Shown here piece after piece: positions 30,668-39,978 of a stretch of DNA of 64,000 nucleotides. The DNA lies in NCBI GenBank assembly GCA_963933115.1, contig CAWVSL010000004.1, forward strand, positions 52,815-116,814. The letters are read 5' to 3'. Numbering within the stretch: the stretch's first letter is position 1; each line of letters begins with the position of its first letter. The notes under the pieces were generated by a model. That model ran no database searches and was not told the origin of the DNA. It saw nothing but the letters and a program-made list of their open reading frames with translations. Source of the stretch: JALJPB01 sp963933115 (GTDB lineage: Bacteria > Pseudomonadota > Gammaproteobacteria > Enterobacterales > Alteromonadaceae). A program made the position numbers and the translations under genes.

Positions 30668-31539
30668 TGTCGATATTAATTAATAAAGATACTAAAGTAA
30701 TCTGTCAAGGTTTCACTGGTGGACAAGGTACTTTTCACTCAGAGCAAGCTATTGATTACGGTACACAAATGGTTGGTGGTGTAAGCCCAGGTAAAGGCGG
30801 TCAAACGCATTTAGGCCTTCCAGTATTTAACACAGTTCGTGAAGCCGTAGCAGCAACTGGCGCAACAGCAACCGTTATCTACGTTCCAGCTCCATTTTGT
30901 AAAGACGCTATTTTAGAAGCTATCGATGCTGGCATCGAGCTTATTGTTACCATCACTGAAGGTATTCCAACTTTAGATATGGTTGACGTAAAAGTTAAGC
31001 TTGAGCAAACTGGCGTTCGTATGATTGGTCCTAACTGTCCAGGTGTTATCACTCCAGGCGAAACTAAGATTGGTATTATGCCAGGTCACATTCATTTACC
31101 AGGTAAAGTTGGTATTGTTTCACGTTCTGGTACGTTAACGTACGAAGCCGTTAAACAAACAACTGATTTTGGTTTTGGCCAATCTACTTGTGTAGGTATT
31201 GGTGGCGACCCTATCCCAGGCACTAACTTCATCGACGTATTGGAAATGTTCCAAAACGATCCTCAGACTGAAGCAATCGTTATGATTGGTGAAATCGGTG
31301 GAACGGCTGAAGAAGAAGCCGCTGAATACATTAAAGCTAACGTTACTAAGCCTGTCGTATCTTACATTGCTGGTGTTACCGCACCAGAAGGTAAGCGTAT
31401 GGGTCATGCTGGTGCGATTATCGCTGGTGGTAAAGGCACAGCGGATGAAAAATTTGCTGCCCTTGAAGCAGCGGGTGTTAAGACTGTTCGTTCATTAGCA
31501 GATATTGGTGTTGCACTTAAAGAGAAAACAGGTTGGTAA
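30667..31539 (+). CDS. sucD: Succinyl-CoA synthetase alpha subunit
   Basis: Carries the phosphohistidine intermediate; 290 residues (E. coli 289). CoA-binding Rossmann motifs ([19 protein letters not shown]) are at the N-terminus. [11 protein letters not shown] and [14 protein letters not shown] form the central region, and the active-site His is in MGHAGAII near residue 247. Coupled to sucC by a one-base overlap and followed by a strong terminator. Confidence 0.98.
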   Translation: MSILINKDTKVICQGFTGGQGTFHSEQAIDYGTQMVGGVSPGKGGQTHLGLPVFNTVREAVAATGATATVIYVPAPFCKDAILEAIDAGIELIVTITEGIPTLDMVDVKVKLEQTGVRMIGPNCPGVITPGETKIGIMPGHIHLPGKVGIVSRSGTLTYEAVKQTTDFGFGQSTCVGIGGDPIPGTNFIDVLEMFQNDPQTEAIVMIGEIGGTAEEEAAEYIKANVTKPVVSYIAGVTAPEGKRMGHAGAIIAGGKGTADEKFAALEAAGVKTVRSLADIGVALKEKTGW

Positions 31540-31572
31540 TCAGTTTCTGATTGCAAACTAAGTTTCTTATTT

Positions 31573-31598
31573 AAAACCCACTACCTAGTGGGTTTTTT
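31573..31598 (+). terminator. Intrinsic terminator after sucD
   Basis: Perfect 11-base-pair stem AAAACCCACTA/TAGTGGGTTTT with a two-base loop and a T run, 33 bases past the sucD stop. The remaining 300 bases up to the next gene show nothing I can support. Confidence 0.92.
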
Positions 31599-31898
31599 AA
31601 TGCCAAATATTATAAGATTAGTCAAAGAATAGTCTTTTAATACAGTTGCTCATTAATCACTGGTTTTTAATGTGCACTTATTAGTGTGTGAAATTTTTAC
31701 CTTCTGGAGAACTTCTCTAGCCTGAATTTATTAACGGATTACCTTTTTATTTAAAGTCTATTAGTGTCTGTTATTTAAATATTAGATAACATAATTGATT
31801 TATTAGTTAACAACAAAAGTTACCAAGGATTATTAGGATAGTAAAAGTTGAGCTGATAAGGGACAGCACATTCAATATAAAAAACAGCACTTAATTGT

Positions 31899-32282
31899 TT
31901 ATATGAACGTTTTTTGCTTAGACTGATTGTTAACTACAGTGCATTTTATTGGCATCATCCGTCCTATTGTCCATTGAACGTCATTCCCTTTTCCTCTAAG
32001 AGTATACTTGCCATTAGTATATAAAAAACCAGAGGCTACCTGTTTAGCAGCCAAAATTATCGATTGATTGCCTTGGCTGTTTACAATCGCAATATCTTTT
32101 TGAGTATTTTTTTTATTTATGGAGGTATACGATACTGATATTTCTTTGTTGTTGTCGCAATGGTAGTCAATTACTTTTTTTTTACTTTCTATTGGTACAT
32201 CTAGATAAACTTGAGTTGGCTGTTTTTTTGTATAGCAGCCAATCAGCGGGATAACGAATAAAATGATTAAATGTTTCTTCAT
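31899..32282 (-). CDS. MliC/PliC-type lysozyme inhibitor lipoprotein
   Basis: A 127-residue lipoprotein: signal peptide with lipobox LIGC and lipidated Cys at position 16. The C-terminal domain matches the MliC pattern of membrane-bound inhibitors of C-type lysozyme: YHCDNNKEISVSY near 40-52, a VASGFLYTNGKYTLRGKG segment corresponding to the family's SASG...KG core, and a closing Cys in PIKC that would pair with the first. Family proteins protect peptidoglycan from animal lysozyme; here function is inferred from the motif. The gene is alone on the minus strand. Ribosome binding site AGGAC-like, moderate. Confidence 0.75.
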   Translation of the reverse strand: MKKHLIILFVIPLIGCYTKKQPTQVYLDVPIESKKKVIDYHCDNNKEISVSYTSINKKNTQKDIAIVNSQGNQSIILAAKQVASGFLYTNGKYTLRGKGNDVQWTIGRMMPIKCTVVNNQSKQKTFI

Positions 32283-32460
32283 TATAAGTCCTAGTTTAAA
32301 ATGATTTTGAAGCCTTTAGAATAAAGTAATTATAGAGTATTGTTCAAAATTATTTTATCTATTGATAAGTGATTGTCTTGTAAAATATAAAGTTATAAAG
32401 CTAAGTTAAAGTAAAAAAGTTAATATTAAAGTATAAATTACAATAAAAGGCATCACAGCA

Positions 32461-32523
32461 ATGGGTTACATCTTATTAAGTTTTTTATTGCTGCTTATGG
32501 TCATTTATAGTTTATTTTTTTAA
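32461..32523 (+). CDS. Possible 20-residue hydrophobic membrane peptide
   Basis: ATG followed by 19 codons and TAA, encoding a single hydrophobic helix (MGYILLSFLLLLMVIYSLFF). An AAAAGG motif lies ten bases upstream of the ATG. Small one-helix peptides are common accessory proteins of membrane complexes, but a frame this short can occur by chance and there is no family match I know. Confidence 0.28.
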   Translation: MGYILLSFLLLLMVIYSLFF

Positions 32524-32705
32524 TGGGTGAAATTATAACCACACTTTAATAGTCAATATAATGCGGTTTCATATATAATTATTGACTCAGATTTTCGTCA
32601 TTATAAATAAAGTGTATTATGACGTGTTAAGGTCGACGTCTAGATAAACATTATTTCCAGTTAAAGTAAAAAACCATAACCGAGGATATCTACCATAACC
32701 AAGCA

Positions 32706-33176
32706 ATGCAACAATGTTATATCGTTGGTACTAATCGAGTATTAGTTGATATTGAAACAAAGTTTGGCGATGAGTTTTTAGATGAATTTGCCGGTATTAC
32801 TATTGGTAATACCATTTTTAACTCGTCGGTGTTGTTCGATGAACAATTAGTATTGCTTGACTTCATGTCTGATAATATCCAAATAGGTGATTAAGCCTAT
32901 CGCTTTGTTGGTAATATCTCATCATGTGTCGAATTGAATTATTTATAACCCGTCGATGGTCCAATAGGGCGTTATTTTATCTTTATTGATGACAGTGGAG
33001 AACGAACTTTTGCCCTTAATGCAGGGATACTAAATCAATTGAAGCCTGAGTCGGTAGGTGAGTTATTAATGAGTCAGGCTGCAGTGCTTGTGATCAGTTT
33101 ATATCTTATACGCACCGAAGACGGATTTCCAAATAAAGAAGTTTTGACACCACCAATTAACTCGAAATTTCATTAA
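32706..33176 (+). pseudogene. gsk: Decayed inosine-guanosine kinase gene (gsk remnant)
   Basis: One reading frame, broken by two stop codons (32892-32894 and 32946-32948), lines up with the N-terminal half of the PfkB-family inosine-guanosine kinase as I remember E. coli Gsk. Matching pieces are VGTNRVLVDIE (Gsk WVVGIDQTLVDIE), FAGITIGNTIFNSSVL (QFAGGTIGNTMHNYSVL), AYRFVGNISS, PVDGPIGRYF and SGERTFALNAG..NQLKPES. About 30 residues between the first two blocks are missing, and everything after about residue 195, including the catalytic GAGD region, is gone. No frameshift is needed, so stops plus deletions explain the decay. Readthrough of both stops would still not give a kinase. Confidence 0.88.
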
Positions 33177-33216
33177 ATAATACTAAAATAAAGTCAAAAA
33201 AATCGAGCGAATAATT

Positions 33217-34212
33217 ATGCCAAATGAAGTCATTGCTTTTATCTCTCAACTGCCAATAGACCACCAGTACACTTGGGTAAAGCAATTATCTAAGCAACTA
33301 CCCAATGAAAATATAGTCTTGGCTAAAAACTTAACGAAGCAACAAAAAGAACACTGTATTATTGCTATTGTTGCAAACCCAGACCCTGAAGAGGTTATGC
33401 AATTCACCCAATTATTATGGTGCCAAAGTTTATGGGCCGGTGTTGATGCATTAGTCGATGCTTTTAGCGCTTTCGTTGCCAATAATTGTAATAAAGGTAA
33501 AGCCGGTACGCTTAATAGGATTAACTTCAAAATATCGCGATTAATCGACCCTCAACTTGCGTTAACAATGAGTGAAGCAGTGTTAACTTGGACATTATAT
33601 TTACATCGCGACATGCATATATATCAACAACAGCAAAATAAAGCGATATGGCGACAATTAGATTCTACATTGGCTACTGAGCGCACCGTTGGTGTTTTGG
33701 GCTTAGGTGAATTAGGGAGAACTAGTGCCTTAAGGCTCAAAGCTAATGGTTTTAATGTTCTTGGTTGGAGTCGAAGCGAAAAAAAAATCAATGGCCTTTG
33801 TTGCTTATCAGGTGAGCAAGGTTTAAAAGAGCTCGCTGAGCAAAGTGATATTGTTATTTGTTTATTGCCATTAACCTCTGATACCCAGCACCTAATTGAT
33901 CAAGATTTTTTACAAAAATTACCAACACGGGCCTTTATTATCAACTTTGCACGTGGCGGAATTATCAATAATGATGATTTGTTACGTTTTTTGAGAGAAC
34001 AACCATTGTCACATGCAGTATTAGATGTCTTTGACCTTGAGCCCTTGTCTAAAGAGAGTGAGTTTTGGCATCATGAGCAGGTCACGGTATTACCTCATAT
34101 ATCAGCCCCAACAAACATACTCACGGCAAGCACTATTGTTGCTGATAATATCAATAATTACCGTGCAACAGGCCAATTACCGATTTGTATCGATTTAGCT
34201 AAAGGGTATTAA
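33217..34212 (+). CDS. ghrA: Glyoxylate/hydroxypyruvate reductase A-like D-2-hydroxyacid dehydrogenase
   Basis: NAD(P)-dependent reductase of 2-oxoacids, 331 residues (E. coli GhrA 312). The dinucleotide-binding GLGELGRTSALRL lies near 157-169. The catalytic triad is in FARGGIIN (Arg), DLEPL (Glu) and PHISAPT (His). The N-terminal domain has the GhrA-type LLWCQSLWAGVDALVD stretch rather than that of SerA or LdhA. It starts 41 bases after the gsk remnant, on the same strand. Exact substrate cannot be read from sequence; glyoxylate and hydroxypyruvate are the family's usual ones. Confidence 0.83.
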   Translation: MPNEVIAFISQLPIDHQYTWVKQLSKQLPNENIVLAKNLTKQQKEHCIIAIVANPDPEEVMQFTQLLWCQSLWAGVDALVDAFSAFVANNCNKGKAGTLNRINFKISRLIDPQLALTMSEAVLTWTLYLHRDMHIYQQQQNKAIWRQLDSTLATERTVGVLGLGELGRTSALRLKANGFNVLGWSRSEKKINGLCCLSGEQGLKELAEQSDIVICLLPLTSDTQHLIDQDFLQKLPTRAFIINFARGGIINNDDLLRFLREQPLSHAVLDVFDLEPLSKESEFWHHEQVTVLPHISAPTNILTASTIVADNINNYRATGQLPICIDLAKGY

Positions 34213-34264
34213 GATAAAATTTAACTATTGCACCATAATGCCGCTATTCTACTGTATAAACACT

Positions 34265-34273
34265 TGCTATAAT
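34265..34273 (+). promoter_or_regulatory. Extended -10 promoter of glnS
   Basis: TGCTATAAT is an extended -10 element (TGnTATAAT) 45 bases before the glnS ATG. The -35 position carries only TATTCT, as expected when the extended -10 dominates. Confidence 0.55.
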
Positions 34274-34317
34274 GTCTACAAATAAAAAATTCATTTACTA
34301 TCCCTAAAGGTTACTCA

Positions 34318-35988
34318 ATGTCGGATACAGAAAACCGTCCTACCAATTTTATACGTCAAATTATTGATGCAGACTTAGCTAGTGGAAAACATGGAAGTGT
34401 ACAAACACGCTTTCCACCAGAGCCTAATGGTTATTTACACATTGGTCATGCAAAATCTATCTGTTTGAATTTTGGTTTAGCACACGACTATAACGGTTTA
34501 TGCAATCTGCGTTTTGATGATACTAATCCTGAAAAAGAAGATATTGACTATGTTAACGCTATTCAAAAAGATGTTAACTGGTTAGGTTTTGAGTGGGCAG
34601 GCGATATTCACTATTCATCTGATTATTTTGACCAATTACACAGTTTTGCTATTGAACTTATAGAAAAGGGCTTGGCTTATGTTTGTTTTTTAAACAGTGA
34701 TGAAACTCGAGAATACCGAGGAACATTAAATAAACCAGGTAAAAACAGCCCATATCGAGACACGTCGATAGAAGAAAACCTTACTCATTTTGCTAAGATG
34801 AAAAACGGTGAGTACCCAGAAGGTAAGTGTTCACTCCGCGCTAAAATTGATATGACCTCAAGTTTTATGTGTATGCGCGACCCTATTATTTATCGTATTA
34901 AGTTTGCCAGCCATCATCAAACTGCCGATAAGTGGTGCATTTACCCAATGTATGATTTTACCCATTGTTTATCCGACGCTATTGAAGGTGTTACTCATTC
35001 AGTGTGTACCCTAGAATTCCAAGATAACCGTCGTTTATATGACTGGGTAATTGAAAATGTTTCAATTAAAACTAAACCACATCAATATGAATTTTCTCGT
35101 TTAAATCTTGAATATACCTTGATGAGTAAACGTAAATTATTAACTTTGGTTGAAGAACAGTTAGTGAATGGCTGGGATGATCCAAGAATGCCAACCATTT
35201 CAGCATTTCGTCGTCGTGGTTATACACCCAGTTCTTTGCGTGAGTTTTGTAAACGTATTGGTGTGACGAAAATGGACAACACGATAGAAATGGGCGTATT
35301 AGAAGCCTGTATTCGTGAAGACTTGAACGATAATGCGCCACGCGCTATGGCAGTGCTTGACCCAATAAAATTGGTCATCGAAAACTATCCAGATAGTCAA
35401 ACTGAGCAATTAACGGTAAAAAATCATCCTAGTGATGATGGGAAAGGTACCCGTATTGTGCCATTTAGCCGTGAACTTTATATTGAAGCTGAAGATTTTC
35501 GTGAAGAAGCTAATAAAAAATATAAACGCTTAGTGATTGATAAAGCGGTTCGATTACGTGGCGCCTATGTGGTTACTGCTACACGTTGTGATAAAAATGA
35601 GGATGGCAAGGTTACTACTGTATATTGCACCTATAACAGCGAAACGCTAGGTAAAAACCCAACAGATGGGACCAAACCTAAAGGTGTTATTCATTGGGTA
35701 AGTGCTGCAGAGGCTCTTGATGCGGAAATACGTTTATATGAAAGGTTATTTAATGTTCCTAATCCAGCAGCAGAAAATGACTTTCATACGGTAATAAATC
35801 CAGACTCTTTAATTACGATTAAAAAAGCTAAAGTCGAGCCAAGTTTGGAAAATGCAAAACCAGAAGAGGCTTATCAGTTTGAGAGACAAGGGTATTTTTG
35901 TCTTGATAATAAAGACTTAATTGAAGGTAAACTGGTCTTTAACCGGACTGTTGGTCTACGTGATACTTGGGCTAAAATCGATAAATAA
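34318..35988 (+). CDS. glnS: Glutaminyl-tRNA synthetase
   Basis: Class I aminoacyl-tRNA synthetase, 556 residues (E. coli 554). The ATP-binding HIGH motif is in [16 protein letters not shown] (about 35-50) and the KMSKS equivalent is MSKRKL near residue 269. Glutamine-specific features are the [10 protein letters not shown] segment and the two C-terminal anticodon-binding beta barrels. Monocistronic: own promoter, own terminator shared with the convergent fur. Confidence 0.98.
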   Translation: MSDTENRPTNFIRQIIDADLASGKHGSVQTRFPPEPNGYLHIGHAKSICLNFGLAHDYNGLCNLRFDDTNPEKEDIDYVNAIQKDVNWLGFEWAGDIHYSSDYFDQLHSFAIELIEKGLAYVCFLNSDETREYRGTLNKPGKNSPYRDTSIEENLTHFAKMKNGEYPEGKCSLRAKIDMTSSFMCMRDPIIYRIKFASHHQTADKWCIYPMYDFTHCLSDAIEGVTHSVCTLEFQDNRRLYDWVIENVSIKTKPHQYEFSRLNLEYTLMSKRKLLTLVEEQLVNGWDDPRMPTISAFRRRGYTPSSLREFCKRIGVTKMDNTIEMGVLEACIREDLNDNAPRAMAVLDPIKLVIENYPDSQTEQLTVKNHPSDDGKGTRIVPFSRELYIEAEDFREEANKKYKRLVIDKAVRLRGAYVVTATRCDKNEDGKVTTVYCTYNSETLGKNPTDGTKPKGVIHWVSAAEALDAEIRLYERLFNVPNPAAENDFHTVINPDSLITIKKAKVEPSLENAKPEEAYQFERQGYFCLDNKDLIEGKLVFNRTVGLRDTWAKIDK

Positions 35989-36011
35989 TTATTTTGATTA
36001 GTAAAATTTAT

Positions 36012-36046
36012 AGATAAAAAAAGAGCTCAGGGCTCTTTTTTTTATC
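36012..36046 (+). terminator. Bidirectional terminator between glnS and fur
   Basis: AGATAAAAAAAGAGC and GCTCTTTTTTTTATCT form a long stem with a five-base loop, flanked by A and T tracts so that it can end both glnS (plus strand) and fur (minus strand). Confidence 0.9.
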
Positions 36047-36140
36047 TCTAACTATGTGAGTATTTAATGTGTTAAGAAATAGCTGATATAAATGCTAGTA
36101 ATTTAAGTTTTTAATAAACTTGGATACCACTTGGTTATGA

Positions 36141-36584
36141 TTAAAAATTGGCCTTACGTAAAGCTTCACATGCTTCAGTGTCTTGACATTCACCATATAA
36201 ATATAAGCTATGGTTAGTCAGCGTTATCTTGTGCTTTTTAGCAATATCATCTTGGCGCTTTTCAATAACATCATCTTCAAATTCAACTACTTTGCCACAC
36301 TTTAAACAGACAAGATGATCGTGATGTTTTTTATGAGCCAATTCAAATACCGACTTTACACCTTCAAAGTGATGGCGAGTTACTATACCTGCATCATCAA
36401 ATTGATTGAGTACTCGGTAGACTGTGGCTAAGCCAATCTCTTCATTTTGCTCTAATAATAATTTATAGACATCTTCTGCGCTGATATGTTGGTTGGCAGG
36501 GTTTTGAAGAATGCTGAGGATTGTTATTCTTGGCAGAGTGACTTTTAAACCAGCTCTTTTTAATTCTTCATTTTGTGCTGACAT
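36141..36584 (-). CDS. fur: Ferric uptake regulator Fur
   Basis: Iron-responsive repressor, 147 residues (E. coli 148). The winged-helix DNA-binding domain spans about 1-83, with AGLKVTLPRITIL and ATVYRVLNQFDDAGIV. The dimerisation/metal domain contains HKKHHDHLVCLKCGKVVEF with the structural-zinc Cys pair, and a second Cys pair is in ECQDTEAC. These match Fur rather than Zur. The fur-fldA-ybfE-ybfF minus-strand order equals that of E. coli. A Fur-box-like site lies 55 bases upstream. Confidence 0.97.
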   Translation of the reverse strand: MSAQNEELKRAGLKVTLPRITILSILQNPANQHISAEDVYKLLLEQNEEIGLATVYRVLNQFDDAGIVTRHHFEGVKSVFELAHKKHHDHLVCLKCGKVVEFEDDVIEKRQDDIAKKHKITLTNHSLYLYGECQDTEACEALRKANF

Positions 36585-36638
36585 ATATTTTAATCTCTGT
36601 GCGTTTTAATAGGAAAATTATAGGAAGTTCTTAATCGA

Positions 36639-36657
36639 GATAACAGTCATCATTGAA
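36639..36657 (-). promoter_or_regulatory. Candidate Fur box upstream of fur
   Basis: GATAACAGTCATCATTGAA matches 12 of 19 positions of the Fur consensus GATAATGATAATCATTATC, including ATCATT. It lies 55 bases upstream of the fur start, which would fit autoregulation. The match is moderate. Confidence 0.4.
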
Positions 36658-37110
36658 TTAACCTATCGAAAAAACAATCCGTCCGTTATCTATTTTGGAT
36701 AACCTAGTGTACATATTGCAAAAAACTGCAACTCAGTTTGGATAATATTGAATTACCATATCATAAAAATGTCCAAAAACCTCAGAATAAGCTTTGGGGA
36801 AAATTACCAAGCGGTATTGAAAACCAAATTATTATAAGATAGCGGATAGCATTACATTAGCTAATAGTCATAAACTTGCCAGGTAACAGGTCAAAAGTTA
36901 ATTTTATTTAACGATAAACCAGAGCGTTATTTCGGAAAATCAGTACGTATGGTCCTAATAATTCTGAAGTAGAACAGGTTGTTAAGGGCATAATTCAATA
37001 CGTTTTGAGATGGAAATACGACAATGATTATTTTGGTAAAATAAAATGACGGTCAGTTTTTAAAAAAGATTAAAAGCTAAAGGTATACTGATATGCTAAA
37101 AATCATTAAT
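36658..37110. other. Intergenic region between fur and the fldA terminator
   Basis: About 450 bases, unusually long since fldA and fur are close in E. coli. Only short frames are seen on either strand (for example a 22-codon one from about 36769), none with a ribosome binding site or recognisable family. It may be the remains of a lost gene, but I cannot name one. Confidence 0.4.
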
Positions 37111-37142
37111 AAAAAAACCATATTAAATATTAATATGGTTTT
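37111..37142 (-). terminator. Intrinsic terminator after fldA
   Basis: AAAACCATATTAA/TTAATATGGTTTT, a 13-base-pair stem with a three-base loop; read on the minus strand it is followed by seven T residues. It lies 17 bases past the fldA stop. Confidence 0.85.
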
Positions 37143-37158
37143 CTGTTTAACTTTTGGT

Positions 37159-37683
37159 TTATGCAAATTCAGCTAAACACATTTCATCATTAATTTGTTC
37201 TACCCATTTATTAACTCGTTCTTCGGTTAACTCCGGTTGCCTGTCTTCATCGATACATAAACCGATAAAAGTATTATCGTCAACTAAACCCTTAGAAGCT
37301 TCAAATTCATAACCTTCAGTTGGCCAGTTACCAATAACAATAGCACCTTTAGACTCTGCAATATCACGAAGTGGGCCCATAGCATCACAAAAATATTCAG
37401 AGTAATCTTCTTGATCACCAAGACCAAAAATAGCGACTAATTTATCAGTGAAATCAATCTCTTCTAAATCAGGGAGAAAATCATCCCAATCACATTGATT
37501 TTCACCATAATACCAAGTCGGGATACCTAGAATTAACATGTCAAATCCTGCTATTTCTTCTTTAGTACTTTTCGCTATATCTTTAACTTCGATAAGTTTC
37601 TCACCCAGTTTTTTCTGGATCATTTTACTTACTGCTTCGGTATTACCGGTATCACTACCGAAAAACAAACCTACAATTGCCAT
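37159..37683 (-). CDS. fldA: Flavodoxin
   Basis: FMN-binding electron carrier, 174 residues (E. coli FldA 176). The phosphate-binding loop is GSDTGNTEAV (about 9-18). The FMN-flanking aromatics are in GIPTWYYGENQCDWDDF (Trp near 57) and in GLGDQEDYSEYFCDA (Tyr near 97). Serves reductive enzymes such as MetH activation and IspG/IspH in relatives. Located next to fur as in E. coli; its long-chain type is indicated by the insert before the C-terminal helix. Confidence 0.97.
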   Translation of the reverse strand: MAIVGLFFGSDTGNTEAVSKMIQKKLGEKLIEVKDIAKSTKEEIAGFDMLILGIPTWYYGENQCDWDDFLPDLEEIDFTDKLVAIFGLGDQEDYSEYFCDAMGPLRDIAESKGAIVIGNWPTEGYEFEASKGLVDDNTFIGLCIDEDRQPELTEERVNKWVEQINDEMCLAEFA

Positions 37684-37718
37684 GAGATTTTAACCTTTTA
37701 ACTTAAATTTTAAATTTA

Positions 37719-37991
37719 CTATTTCGCTAATTGAGCTTTCAATAGCGACTCTATAAGCTCGCCACGACTCACATTATTTTCTTTGGCTAACTCTTCTAAT
37801 TGTTGGAATAACTGGTGGTGAATCTTAAATTCAACCCTTTTTAAACCATTATTCTTATCTCGTTTAACTTGATTACGTTTATTTATTTTAATTTGCACGT
37901 TGCGCGGATTTGGGTTCGTCTTTGGACGTCCAGGGCGCTTTTCATCACTAAATAGATCAATAGTGGTCAAATCACTTATTTCTTTTGCCAT
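37719..37991 (-). CDS. ybfE: YbfE family protein (LexA-regulated in E. coli), RHH-like
   Basis: A 90-residue basic protein matching E. coli YbfE: TTIDLFSDEKRPGRPKTNP at the N-terminus and KRNQVKRDKNNGLKRVE in the middle. The C-terminal half, with HHQLFQQLEELAKENNVSRGELIE, is a ribbon-helix-helix-like segment suggesting DNA binding. In E. coli it belongs to the SOS regulon and lies between fldA and ybfF, as here. I saw no clear LexA box directly upstream. Function unknown. Confidence 0.88.
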   Translation of the reverse strand: MAKEISDLTTIDLFSDEKRPGRPKTNPNPRNVQIKINKRNQVKRDKNNGLKRVEFKIHHQLFQQLEELAKENNVSRGELIESLLKAQLAK

Positions 37992-38010
37992 GCTATATAC
38001 TCTTTAACAC

Positions 38011-38232
38011 CTATCCAACTCCTTGACTTTCAAATAAAAATTGAATAATTCCTTTGATGATAAAGCCAAAGCAGCCAAGAAATAATACAAAATAAACCAC
38101 ATAACGTCCCATTTTGGGTACATCATTGGTTTTCATTACGTCATGGATTGATAACCCGATGAAAATAAAGATAAATGCAAAAAATAAATTTAGGCCGACA
38201 GCCTCAATAAGTTCTATATTTTCAGATAGCAT
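38011..38232 (-). CDS. DUF2788 family small membrane protein
   Basis: A 73-residue protein with two membrane helices (about 10-30 and 44-67) joined by a short polar loop containing HDVMKTNDVPKMGRY. This fits DUF2788, a small Gammaproteobacteria family often found by ybfE/ybfF in Shewanella and relatives. It lies 19 bases upstream of ybfE on the same strand. No function is known; the assignment is from memory of the family pattern. Confidence 0.7.
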   Translation of the reverse strand: MLSENIELIEAVGLNLFFAFIFIFIGLSIHDVMKTNDVPKMGRYVVYFVLFLGCFGFIIKGIIQFLFESQGVG

Positions 38233-38412
38233 TACAACAGTCTAATCTTACCCTAAAATAACTGGCAGTATTGTAACATAAGGTCATGAGCAAGCCCATA
38301 TTTTTGAGAGCTAAACTACTAACTAAAACACTCTTTTCTGGCGTGTATATTAAACGTTAAACTAGGCTTTAACTGTCACCAAATATAATTGAATTATTGC
38401 TTATTTATTTAT

Positions 38413-39210
38413 TCATTCGCGTGTTAAAAAATCACTGACAATCTTATTAAATGCCGTGGTTTTTTCTGCATGTAACCAATGACCCGAGCCTTGAATAATT
38501 TTGACTGAACTAACGGGCAGTATTTTATTAATAATCGTTCTATGAGAGGTTTGAATGTAATCAGAGTCCCCACCTTTTATAAATAATGTGGGTTTATTAA
38601 ATTGGGCATTACCCTGATAACCCTGCATTATTTGTGGATAACAGCAGTCAATAAATTCAATGCTACATTTAAAGGAGTACTGGTTATTGATATTAATAAG
38701 GTTACGTAACAGAAACTGTCGGACAGCCAAATTATCTACATAAGGGGCTAATTGTTTGTCAGCATCACTGCGTTTTTTTACTTGTTTTAAGTTTATCGCC
38801 TTTAAGCCTTCAATAATCTTAGTATGATGAGGGGGATAATCTACTGGGGCAATATCGGCAACAATTAATTTCTTTACTCTTTGAGGAAAAGATAGCGCAA
38901 GTTCCATCGCAATTTTACCGCCCATTGAGTGCCCTAAAACATAAGCTTGTCCAATGGCTAAGTGATCAAGAAGGTTGACAATATCTTGAGCAAGATTGTC
39001 ATAAGCCATATCATTTTGATGAAAAGACTGGCCATGATTCCTAACATCGACACTGGTCACACAATAATCAGTAGCCAATACCTTCGCCACCATATTTAAA
39101 TTTTCTAAGCTGCCAAATAGACCGTGAATTAGAACCAAGTGTTCACCACTGCCTTGTTGTCGAAAGTTTAGTAATGGATAATTGGCCAAAGAAGGTGCTG
39201 CTAATGTCAT
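38413..39210 (-). CDS. ybfF: Alpha/beta hydrolase YbfF-type acyl-CoA esterase
   Basis: A 265-residue alpha/beta hydrolase (E. coli YbfF 254). The oxyanion region is HGLFGSLENL (about 29-38), the nucleophile Ser is in GHSMGGKIAMEL (about 94-105), and the catalytic His is in GSGHWLHAEK near 245. E. coli YbfF hydrolyses acyl-CoA esters. Divergent from seqA as in E. coli. The 180 bases separating it from the DUF2788 gene hold no obvious feature. Confidence 0.9.
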   Translation of the reverse strand: MTLAAPSLANYPLLNFRQQGSGEHLVLIHGLFGSLENLNMVAKVLATDYCVTSVDVRNHGQSFHQNDMAYDNLAQDIVNLLDHLAIGQAYVLGHSMGGKIAMELALSFPQRVKKLIVADIAPVDYPPHHTKIIEGLKAINLKQVKKRSDADKQLAPYVDNLAVRQFLLRNLININNQYSFKCSIEFIDCCYPQIMQGYQGNAQFNKPTLFIKGGDSDYIQTSHRTIINKILPVSSVKIIQGSGHWLHAEKTTAFNKIVSDFLTRE

Positions 39211-39334
39211 TGCTGTCTCAAAAATAGGTTGTGTTTTCTGTAATACAGGCCATTTTAACTGAATAATTTCTTATTTGGCATAAAAAACAACGAACAATCT
39301 TTAATAGGTACTAGAGAGTTTTTGTTAAGATAAG

Positions 39335-39340
39335 TATAAT
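39335..39340 (+). promoter_or_regulatory. Candidate -10 box of seqA
   Basis: Perfect TATAAT 32 bases before the seqA ATG; a weak TAGAGA lies 17 bases upstream as a possible -35. Confidence 0.4.
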
Positions 39341-39372
39341 CGTGCCGCAACATTTTTTTTGTAAGGGTAGTA

Positions 39373-39942
39373 ATGAAAAACATCGAAATAGACGAAGAGC
39401 TTTATCAATTTATCGCTCAAAACACTCAATTTATTGGTGAAAGTGCCTCTTCAATTTTACGTCGTCTACTATCGCTTAAAATTGACGGCTTAGCTTCGAC
39501 CTATACTAATAAAAATATCTTATTAGAGGAACAAGAATTGCTAGTTGATATGGCAAGCCCTTCTGAGGTACAAGAAACAAATTTGGTTGAAAATAGAGAT
39601 ATTAATGAAACTGTTTTTAATTACGTCAATAAAGAAGAGTTGGCGATGCAACGTGGCGCTGTTGGCCGATTTCTATTAATTTTAGCTGCCTTGTATCGCG
39701 GCCATTCGTCACAGTTTCCCGTCGTCACCAAAATTAGTGGACGCGATAGACTATATTTTGCAAATACTGAGCAAGAACTTGCAGCAAGTGGCAGTAGTAC
39801 AAAACCTCGTCAGATCCCTGAAAGTCCGTTTTGGGTAATGACCAATTCAAATACCACACGTAAAAAAATGATGTTAACTAAGGTGGCTATTGCATTAGGT
39901 TACAGTGATGATGATGCTGAAAAAATTCGCGAATTATTATAA
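39373..39942 (+). CDS. seqA: Negative modulator of replication initiation SeqA
   Basis: Binds hemimethylated GATC sites and sequesters oriC; 189 residues (E. coli 181). The N-terminal multimerisation segment is [16 protein letters not shown] with [11 protein letters not shown] linker (about 45-95) leads to the C-terminal DNA-binding domain with [27 protein letters not shown] and [18 protein letters not shown], which carries the GATC-recognising Asn-Thr-Thr-Arg loop. Presence of SeqA implies a Dam methylase elsewhere. It precedes pgm by 36 bases, forming the classic seqA-pgm operon. Confidence 0.97.
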   Translation: MKNIEIDEELYQFIAQNTQFIGESASSILRRLLSLKIDGLASTYTNKNILLEEQELLVDMASPSEVQETNLVENRDINETVFNYVNKEELAMQRGAVGRFLLILAALYRGHSSQFPVVTKISGRDRLYFANTEQELAASGSSTKPRQIPESPFWVMTNSNTTRKKMMLTKVAIALGYSDDDAEKIRELL

Positions 39943-39978
39943 TTATATTGCCCAACTAACAATAGTTAAGGATTAACG

